A DNA stretch of 64,000 nt. Source: Acholoe squamosa. Taxonomy: Eukaryota > Annelida > Polychaeta > Phyllodocida > Polynoidae. The stretch covers positions 84,760,420-84,824,419 of the forward strand of contig OX439036.1 of NCBI GenBank assembly GCA_949317995.1, in the 5' to 3' direction. The notes below the pieces were generated by a model. It was not told the origin of the DNA and did no database searches. It saw only the letters and a program-made list of their open reading frames with translations. Shown here one piece after another: positions 59,101 to 64,000 of this stretch; the first letter of the stretch is position 1, and every line of letters starts with the position of its first letter. A program made the translations under genes and the position numbers.

Positions 59101-62100
59101 AGAAAAAAGGCGTAATTTTCACAATTTTAAGCACTAAACTACCATACAAATAATTTTCAAGCGCGCTGGGCGCTAATTAGGTCGAATACGGTCATCATTG
59201 AAGGATCGTGGCTCACCTGGTGTGGAAGTAGACGTCCACCCTGTCCTGTTTTATCTCCATAATGAGCCAGAAGTCTGGTAACTGACGGTATCTCAGCATC
59301 GACTCACTGAAGGACATCATCACGCCCTCATCATCAGAGTCACTTGTACCTCCATCGTAACCCTCCTCTTCGATGCTGCCCTGACTCATCGCATCCAAAA
59401 CTGACCCGGACATTGGTGTCTGTAGCCCTGACTGGTGTCGCGAGCGATTCGGCGTCTGTGGATTGGAGCTGTTCAATGCAAGACTTGCCCCGCGTAGTTT
59501 GTCTAGACTGACCGCACTGCTGGTGCGTTTTACAGGCGCCTTCTCTGTTAGAGATGCAAGTGTGAGCTGCTCATATTGAGGGGGTTCAGGACTGTTTGGC
59601 TCACTGTCTATACCAACAAAGTGTAACGTCCGCTGAACCTCTGTGGATGGTTTGGGAATACCTCCTTCAACTGTGGTCAATATGCCTTCTGATTCAGTCT
59701 CTTTGAACAAAACTTCCTCCAAGCTGGAAGCTTTCTCAGCCTTTCCTTTGAATTCCTTCACTGGGCTCGGCCTTATCACAGATATCTTGATATCGTCTCC
59801 AACACGTGGAGATTCCTCTGCTGCCGAGCTGCTCTGTAGAGGCTCGTTTCTGGAGAAGAGCTGCTCACCTTCGGTGTGTTGGTCTTCTTTGGGACTAGTC
59901 ACTGCTGTGTGCTTCACTTCCTCAGGTGATACCTCAACACTGCCTGTGGCAACAGCTTCCTGCTCAGACTCCCCTTCCTTTGTACTCTTAGATACGTCTC
60001 CCACTTTGGGTTCAGTTTTCAAAAGCCCTGAGTCCTTTGTCTCAACAGCTGCTTTTTCTGCATCAGCAGCATTGACATGCTTGTCGGCTGCCAATTCACC
60101 CTCTGTCGCAGTCACTTCTTTCTCAGTGGTAGCAGTGTTTCCCTGGGTGGCATTGTTTGCCTGTGTGGCACTTTTTACCTGGGTGGGACTGGTTACCTGG
60201 GTGGCAGTGCATCCTTGATAGGGACTGGATGCACTGACTTCTCTTGATGCAGTCGCGACAAAAGTTTTGCTATCTGTGTACAAGTCATGAAGCGCTGAGG
60301 AAACAGCCTTGAAGTGGGCTAGGTTGTTGGCGCGTGCATGGTCAAGCAGTAAGTAGTAGTAGTTGTACTCTTTGTTCAACAAATATCCAGGTAGCTCCAT
60401 CCGCTCAAATGACTGTAAAGGGAAAGTACAATGAGAAATAGTAGTTACAATGATACTACATTGCTCATTTTTATGATACGTGTCTCGAAAAGCTCTATCG
60501 ACAATGTGTTCATAAATGCATCTCCCTCAATCAACTTACCGTAGAAATGTATTGGAGATCCCCTAAATGAAATTATAGTACTCTACTTGCAAGCATAAAG
60601 GAGTGTGATCTTTGTTCCGTCACTTTATTATTTTTCTCATATTGTAGCTGTTTGAGGACCTAGAGGGATAGCATCGTATCAATCTTTGATTTTTAGGTTG
60701 GTTATTCTGCCGCCTTATTTCATCTTTAGGCGTTCTTTTGTAAAAAGCTCAGCTATTTCACATAGAGCAGCACTCTTCTGCAGAGTGACTGTTGAGTAGT
60801 AAGATGCTCTTATATACCTTAGTACCCTGTGCATAAGGTGAGGCTTATACGTGAGGATGGAGCCCTACTGGACCTTATACGATTGCCTATAGTCAAGGAT
60901 GCGCTTTATGTAGCATTTTCTTCAATTCAGGGAGTACCTTATATGCGGGGGTGTGCCTTATACACGAGGCATCCCCATAGGTCTTACCTGTATGAAGTGA
61001 GTAAGGCTTTGTTCAGGGCCATAAACAAACTGTAATGGTACCCTCCTTGTTATACAGCACTGCTTGCTCTCTGAGCTGCCGACATGGTTCGCCACCATCT
61101 GCAGCGTCTCTGAGGTAACCGGCACCGTCTGACGTAACGCTGAGGCTATCTCATCTCTCAGCAGCCACATGACCTAAACATCACAATGATAAAGATGCTG
61201 ATAAAAAGCTATCACTAGGATATCTAAGTAGTCATAGAGTAGACGGGCGGTATGAAGAATATTGATTCGGAAAATTTCTATGCATGCTGATCTACAGTAC
61301 CGGTACATTATATTAAACACTATTCTTTCTTTCTATGTATGAATGTCTTTTTCTCTTGTTTAACCATACAATCATACCTGATTCCAATCTCAGTTTATAT
61401 TTGTTCTAGTGGGAGAAAATAATGTCTTTTCAATTCTAGTATGATTACCTCATCTTTACAAGCATTGACTGCAAGCAGCTGATCAGATGAAAGACACCGC
61501 AGTGAGTCATGAACTTCTTTAGTTAACCTGAATAATGAATGATGGACATTAGCTATAACCATGGATATGCATTACTATCAATTGTACAACGTAAGAACCA
61601 ATCACATTTCTTTTAGAATCAATCGAGGTGTGGACGGTTCTTAAATTTGTCCTCCGAGATGGGAATCAATCATGTTGACTCATTCTATTATAAATGGTAT
61701 TTAGGTAACACAATTAGCGCTAAAAAAGACAGATATAGAAATCGGTGCACAGTGAGCAATATTAACAATAAAAGACTAGGTCTGACTTACTTTCCATTAA
61801 AGCTGAGAGTGTCTTCCCGTTCATATGAGGCATGCGCACTGAAGTGGGAGGCCTGGGAGCTGTAGGAGGTCATACGCTGGAGCGGTGGGCGCTCCATGTA
61901 CTCTGAGAACTCCTGCTCTGATGGTAAGGTCAGGCAAATGACATCGATCGTGACCTGTAGGTCATTTAGGTCAATGCTGCCTGTCACATCCTTCAGACAG
62001 GCTCGTAGGTCACCTGATAAAAGAAATGGGTAATTCCACAATGACTAGATTGAGGATGTATTAACATGACATCTGCATTGAGTTGCTGGGGTTCTAGTCA

Positions 62101-63795
62101 TTGCTAAAATAATGTATTACAGAATTTACTTACCAAGACAAGTTGGCAGATTGCAGATGGCCATGCTACGAAGGGCTCGCCCCTTGGTTCGCACAGAGCA
62201 GATGAGGTGTATGAACAGCGGGGGCACATCATGAGTGGGAGATGGCGGGTTGCGCAGATCGCTGAGGTTTGACTCAACATCACTCTCAGACCCTAATGAG
62301 TCAATGTCACACTCACTGTCCACATTAGGACAGGCATCTTCAATATCAGAGATGAACACATCTTCTCTGTACATCTCAGCCTCAGGTTCTGAAAATTTAA
62401 GAGAAAAGTTTTTTTACATGTTCTTTTTTCCCCCCACTTTCTATTAAAAACGTACTCCCTTATATCACAATAAAAACAGTTCAATAATCAATGTTGAAGT
62501 ACATGGATATAAGGTAAGAATCTGAACCTGATTGTACTAATCATTGGTTCAATGAATTAGATGTTAAACAAGACTTCATGGCCAGCAATAAGACTAGACA
62601 TCAAACTAAAACGAAGTGTCCTAAAGCCCACCTCGCGAATCACTAGTAGCACTGGTGTTGATTGCGCCCCCAGTTGTGTCGAGGTTAGATGTAGACCACT
62701 TAGACTGAAACAACATCAAAATAGAGTGACATCATACTCGGTCAAAATAAGTATAACATGGCGCATGTTTTATCATAGAAAGGGGAAGATACTAATTACA
62801 GTAACTTTACATTCCTTGAAATCGAGATGGTGATAACGGAAAATAGAAAAGAACAAATACCGTGGCAGGAACCACACTTTTTGTTACTTCTCAATCCCTA
62901 CGATTTACACGTTGTAATTTAGCCACAAGGATATTACCAAGCTAGACTACCGGTAATTACCTTAGAGTCCATAGAATAGTAGTAGAAGAACTCCGGGTGT
63001 GCAGGGACAGGTTTGAAGTACTGACTGATGATCTGTGAGAATTTCCTTTGGATGATGGAGTGCAGAGAGGGTGCAGATTCACATCCCTTTTCAGAGGTGA
63101 GGAGGGACAGTGGAAGTTGTATCGGAGTGTGGTCTGGGTGTCCAAAGCCATCCACCGCACGGCGAGGTGATCCAGGCAACACACTTATGTTGTATAACAA
63201 AATATGCATAGCTATAATGAGATTGTCTAGAACAAGAGCATGTACTTATACTTGTAAATCAAGAATTATTACCTACCGTAGGTTGGATTAGATATGTCAT
63301 TAATTGTACCTTCAACAAATGCATAGGACCATAAGCTAATTCATGCGTTATTCTAAAATCATTAAAGGTGGACTAGTTTGAGAGTCATCACACATCAATT
63401 TCTCATTTAAAAAAACACATCAATTTCTCATTTAAATTTTGTTTATATTATATTATTGATATTTCAAAGGGATGCTTACAGTGGTAATGCAGGCTTGTCA
63501 TCAGCATCCATAGGGCTACTATCAGGATGTGGATCAGCCTCTGTAAAGACATTGTCCTTTTGTTCGAGTGAGGCACTAGGTGGCACCGTGTTTGGCACTA
63601 TTTTGGCTGTGTCTTCACGCATCATCTGCTCGATCTTGGCACGCTCCACCAGTTTGCGTATGTGACCGCAGGTATTGTGCAGATATCGAGTGATGTTCAT
63701 CTCTATGGGCAGAGACTCTTCACATATACCGTTGATGACGGCATCCACGTCTTCACAGTGCATGTTGTAACCAGCCAGTAGGCTGTTGTAGACAC
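36613..63795 (-). CDS. SZT2: SZT2 (KICSTOR subunit) orthologue, C-terminal two thirds, 39 exons
   Basis: SZT2 is the largest subunit of KICSTOR, which holds GATOR1 at the lysosome and lowers mTORC1 activity under amino-acid starvation. Exons, 5' to 3' on the minus strand: 63480-63795, 62961-63183, 62632-62704, 62134-62388, 61791-62013, 61449-61527, 60988-61173, 59217-60412, 58716-58812, 58367-58496, 57920-58093, 57649-57751, 57320-57417, 56970-57043, 56615-56759, 55674-55798, 55126-55375, 54732-54902, 54254-54478, 53730-53872, 48538-48703, 48201-48403, 47801-47975, 46307-46458, 45483-45632, 44861-45131, 42854-42933, 42423-42572, 42019-42239, 41616-41820, 41206-41419, 40606-40736, 39998-40247, 39568-39793, 39137-39281, 38350-38600, 38047-38101, 37883-37951, 36613-36756. 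All phases agree, giving 2,513 residues plus TGA. Blocks I recall from human SZT2 recur in order: LPTCLG, FVYGPE, PDFWLI, GYDGG, FACD, NRKNMFV. The 5' third is beyond the window. Confidence 0.93.
37255..37370. repeat. Remnant of the 'GTATAAGGCGC' MITE family
   Basis: 'GTGCGCCTTATAG', 'GTGCGTCTTATGTG' and a terminal 'GTATTACGGTA' mark an eroded right half of the family best seen at 49400-49645. It lies in the intron between exons 38 and 39. Confidence 0.6.
38169..38237. mobile_element. 69-bp MITE, second copy of the GTGACA-ended element
   Basis: It starts GTGACAGGATCTGC and ends GTACATGTCAC, flanked by AACT on both sides (38165-38168, 38238-38241). It differs from the 12438-12496 copy by a roughly 10-base segment (ATTAAGGTCC) and a few substitutions. 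It sits in the intron between exons 36 and 37. Confidence 0.75.
38350..42239 (-). CDS. SZT2: SZT2 exons 29-36 (residues 1877-2424 of the partial protein)
   Basis: Exon 29 has a Ser/Arg-rich start then 'FVAQYIQYLQSLGFVQV'. Exon 30 has 'YTYLQKTLPGGIMLLEVGF' and 'FECSRLPIRSINPQ'. Exon 31 has 'LHSFTHDFHLRTVQSYISG' and 'FLHDFIKYYPYAPSFSRNY'. Exon 32 has 'RYMLDHDKLYGMRAIRMVP'. Exon 33 has 'GYDVGLVITHDSG'. Exons 34-35 contain 'YTNKHQAVVFNMLVNQAEHA' and 'MSQCRRDLLWQRML'. Exon 36 has 'LTRLSFTEFQELLSIVTRV'. The last donor (38349, TTTCA|GTGGTC) is weak but is the phase-2 donor that joins exon 37 in an open frame; a better-looking GTGAGG donor upstream (CAATATGTG|GTGAGG) is in phase 0 and would hit a stop in exon 37. 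Confidence 0.85.
42423..45131 (-). CDS. SZT2: SZT2 exons 26-28 including an easily missed 80-bp exon
   Basis: Exon 26 (44861-45131) encodes 'KNDNTYLYHGDLQSLVKYT' and ends in phase 1 after a Lys-rich tail. Exon 28 (42423-42572) begins in phase 0 with 'ETDLELLKTSSRMIHSVATP'. The mismatch is resolved by exon 27 (42854-42933): a strong TTTTTTCCTATTACAG acceptor, two bases plus 26 open codons encoding 'NTILMQLYENWQQRMG', and a GTGGGT donor. The intron between exons 26 and 27 (1.9 kb) contains a foldback element at 43105-43963. Confidence 0.85.
43105..43963. mobile_element. Intronic foldback element, arms of about 205 bp
   Basis: The left arm (43105-43311) and right arm (43755-43963) are reverse complements with scattered differences: CCACTCTACCCCCCTTAAAA against TTTTAAGGGGGGTAGAGGGG at the ends. 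The central 440 bp hold a degenerate tandem repeat built on GATAGGCAGA/GATAGGTAGA. It lies in the intron between SZT2 exons 26 and 27. Confidence 0.82.
45483..48703 (-). CDS. SZT2: SZT2 exons 21-25 (residues 1428-1709 of the partial protein)
   Basis: Exon 21 has 'EFCTKLG'. Exon 22 has 'LREIQSIMGLLGADVNLKVF'. Exon 23 is polar with 'ADYMLVGRNVQQWRDSIDYD'. Exon 24 has 'FVPRQRLILATIKDKQ', leading into exon 25 'MTVYTYNWAQNLQGSLESQL' and 'AVSWHNARSHLLTSILSHKA'. All junctions agree in phase. The exon 23 acceptor is a CAGCAG tandem at 47976, so one Gln may be optional. The exon 25 donor CAT|GTTAGT was chosen because exon 26 starts in phase 0. Confidence 0.87.
46577..46819. mobile_element. 'GTATAAGGCGC' MITE, eroded copy in the exon 23-24 intron
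   Basis: 'ATACCCCATGTATAAGGCG', several internal GTATAAGGCGC motifs, and a closing 'GTACTACGGTA'. The ends are only partly complementary, so this is an old copy. Confidence 0.6.
49105..49372. repeat. Duplicated 260-bp intronic block, copy A
   Basis: It shares long identical runs (for example GAAAGCCCTTGATTTGTAG and TAGAAAGTTTTCTTCTCAT) with copy B at 50160-50420, about 1,055 bp away in direct orientation. Each copy is followed directly by a member of the GTATAAGGCGC MITE family. Confidence 0.8.
49400..49645. mobile_element. GTATAAGGCGC MITE, intact copy, 246 bp
   Basis: It opens TACCGTAATCTCCCGCGTA and closes with the complement TACGCGGGAGATTACGGTA. If the outer TA is the duplicated target, the TIR starts CCGTAATC. 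Internal units repeat GTATAAGGCGCACCCC. Confidence 0.82.
49688..49759 (-). tRNA. tRNA-Cys(GCA)-like sequence, possibly a pseudogene or tRNA-derived repeat
   Basis: On the minus strand it is 72 nt with acceptor GGGGAAG against TTTCTCC, A-box TAGCTCAGCGG, anticodon loop CTGCAGG (GCA), T arm CCGGG-TTCGATT-CCCGG, and B-box GGTTCGATTCC. A TTTT run follows 12 bases downstream. Doubts: the anticodon stem has a C-T mismatch and the discriminator base would be A, whereas eukaryotic tRNA-Cys normally has U. It lies inside an SZT2 intron, on the same strand as the gene. Confidence 0.62.
50160..50420. repeat. Duplicated 260-bp intronic block, copy B
   Basis: This is the direct repeat of 49105-49372, with small indels. 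The tRNA-like sequence and its surroundings lie between the two copies. Confidence 0.8.
50425..50919. mobile_element. GTATAAGGCGC MITE, variant copy of about 495 bp carrying a minisatellite
   Basis: It starts 'ATACCTCGCGTATAAGGCGC' and ends 'TACGCGAGGTATTACGGTA', so the TIR variant is CTCGCGTATA rather than CCCGCGTATA. It contains the 33-bp minisatellite at 50568-50660. Confidence 0.75.
50568..50660 (+). repeat. 33-bp minisatellite, about 3 units
   Basis: Units start at 50568, 50601 and 50634. Each begins with GTCGACTATAGTCGAC or a variant (palindromic), followed by GCTAGGCCTGCCATGGT. Confidence 0.85.
51724..51960. mobile_element. GTATAAGGCGC MITE, intact copy, 237 bp
   Basis: It opens TACCGTAATCTCCCGCGTA and closes TACGCGGGAGTTTACGGTA. 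Internal units read GTATAAGACGCACCCC, an A-for-G variant at the same position throughout, marking a subfamily different from 49400-49645. Confidence 0.82.
51961..53729. other. Intronic DNA of SZT2 without recognised features
   Basis: This is the remaining part of the 5-kb intron between exons 20 and 21. It is AT-rich with no coding exon that I can fit; exons 20 and 21 are both in phase 0 at their junction, so none is required. Confidence 0.6.
53730..55798 (-). CDS. SZT2: SZT2 exons 16-20 (residues 1123-1427 of the partial protein)
   Basis: Exon 16 has 'SQELVNMLQKRLDTDMLQLL' and 'MPEDVK'. Exon 17 has 'HALGHYLHQNLLQFLHTPKF', close to the human 'LAWYLRQNLLTFLHSPKY', and 'AGGKG'. Exon 18 opens 'GISFIHLSFVDGKGSPVQL'. 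Exon 19 has 'LARAMKHAVCDIVMEYRLLT', matching the human 'ARQALADAILEMQLLPAPLC'. Exon 20 is a basic Ser/Lys-rich linker. The exon 18 donor is ambiguous: AG|GCAAGT at 54731 (a GC-AG intron) or, 12 bases earlier, CA|GTAAGG; both keep frame. The intron after exon 20 is about 5 kb and full of repeats. Confidence 0.9.
56615..58812 (-). CDS. SZT2: SZT2 exons 9-15 (residues 850-1122 of the partial protein)
   Basis: Small exons (74-174 bp) with short introns. Conserved blocks are 'WLLLQDLSKTRQCNQLLVPE' (exon 10), 'PGYFACDCVWQKEFVLHPRL' (exon 11) and 'VGNRKNMFVIQENLSGPVFY' (exon 12). Exon 15 ends in 'ILLTAYGIGNVG', the counterpart of the human 'LLVHGVGQAG'. Exons 13-14 are a polar linker without conserved blocks. 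The exon 10 donor was set at 58366 (CACA|GTCAGT) because it gives the phase 1 needed by exon 11; a weaker phase-1 alternative, CTA|GTGTTA, lies 23 bases upstream. Confidence 0.9.
59049..59191. mobile_element. 143-bp MITE with CCGTATTCGACCTAAT ends
   Basis: CCGTATTCGACCTAATAAGC at the left is matched by GCTAATTAGGTCGAATACGG at the right, with one extra base difference. The inner part holds GCGCCC/GGGCGC. It lies in the intron after exon 8, only 25 bp from that exon's donor. Confidence 0.82.
59217..60412 (-). CDS. SZT2: SZT2 exon 8: large exon with lineage-specific low-complexity insert
   Basis: This 1,196-bp exon encodes about 399 residues, by far the largest in the window. It opens with 'SFERMELPGYLLNKEYNYYY' and ends with the conserved 'LPDFWLIMEIKQDRVDVYFH', both with human SZT2 counterparts. 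Between them, about residues 60-290 are an acidic, Ala/Thr/Glu-rich, probably disordered insert. It starts with four to five hexapeptides of the type (A/P)TQ(V/A/G)xx. Before the C-terminal block comes 'GYDGGTSDSDDEG', matching the human GYDGGSSGSDSEG stretch, so the disordered loop is bounded by conserved anchors. The start was set by the TTTACAG acceptor at 60413; the exon ends in phase 2 at CAG|GTGAGC. Confidence 0.92.
60826..60975. repeat. GTATAAGGCGC family remnant in the exon 7-8 intron
   Basis: 'CATAAGGTGAGGCTTATACG' at the left and 'GTGTGCCTTATACACGAGG' at the right resemble the family's repeated unit and its complement. No intact TIR. It ends 13 bp from the donor of exon 7. Confidence 0.55.
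60988..63795 (-). CDS. SZT2: SZT2 exons 1-7 of this window (residues 1-450 of the partial protein)
   Basis: These seven exons match human SZT2 from about its residue 1290. The first exon carries 'EESLPIEMNITRYLHNTCGH', corresponding to the human 'QEIDITPFLLALCGH' stretch. The second has 'HSIIQRKFSQI...KPVPAHPEFFYYY' (human 'HSVIQEKFLEI...VPSNPHYFFYC'). The fourth has an acidic Ser/Asp region, then 'DVPPLFIHLICSVRTKG' and 'CNLPTCLG'. The fifth has 'LNDLQVTIDVICLTLP'. The seventh has 'VPLQFVYGPEQSLTHF'. Introns here are 100-800 bp with standard GT-AG borders (GTAAG-type donors in most). Confidence 0.92.
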
Positions 63796-64000
63796 CTGCC
63801 ATGTTGTATTGGAGATATATATCAAGATTAAATCATGTAGTTCTATGTTATAATCCCCCCCCCCCCTTTCATGTCAGTGGACTACCTGAATAGTCTGAAA
63901 CTTGATACTTGTACGTGTTTTAAAAAAGGAATAAATTTAAAATAGAAACAACAGTCCCCTCCCAGCCCCGCCCCCAAAATACCCTGGTGTATCCTATTTA

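Noticed and set aside
59643-60218. Plus-strand 191-codon frame
   Set aside because: Antisense of the low-complexity part of SZT2 exon 8; long only because that region is codon-biased.

Overview
This is eukaryotic nuclear DNA. It has long AT-rich introns with GT-AG borders, very many short terminal-inverted-repeat (TIR) elements, and one large split gene related to the metazoan KICSTOR subunit SZT2. The mix of a Ty3/Gypsy element, a non-LTR retrotransposon fragment, TA-flanked miniature transposons, hAT-like miniature elements and repeats based on a 'CGCGTATAAGGCGC' motif suggests a marine invertebrate (deuterostome or lophotrochozoan). I cannot fix the phylum from sequence alone.

Layout. (1) 1-5584: the 5' two thirds of a degenerate Ty3/Gypsy LTR retrotransposon on the minus strand. 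It has a complete 5' LTR (5232-5584), a primer-binding site, a gag region split over several frames, a CCHC knuckle, an aspartic protease, a reverse transcriptase and the start of RNase H. (2) 5585-36612: about 31 kb with no host gene I can support. It holds foldback elements, miniature TIR elements, minisatellites, a LINE reverse-transcriptase fragment and a tRNA-like relic. The most structured part is 10428-13290. There a foldback element with arms of about 420 bp lies next to a second, nested palindrome built from AGGTCA-type repeats flanked by GGAACCAGCAG minisatellite, with a tiny MITE at its centre. (3) 36613-63795: 39 exons on the minus strand encoding about 2,510 residues, the C-terminal two thirds of an SZT2 orthologue, ending in a true stop at 36613-36615. 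The N-terminal third lies beyond position 64000. (4) Introns of this gene carry further MITEs, a foldback element, a duplicated 260-bp block and a tRNA-Cys-like sequence.

Every exon-exon junction in my SZT2 model keeps phase, including an 80-bp exon (42854-42933) that I found only because its neighbours were out of phase. The clean gene next to a frame-broken retroelement suggests the element's frame breaks are biological decay rather than sequencing error. SZT2 is known as the largest KICSTOR subunit, which brings GATOR1 to the lysosome and restrains mTORC1 when amino acids are scarce. No functional partner gene is visible in this window.
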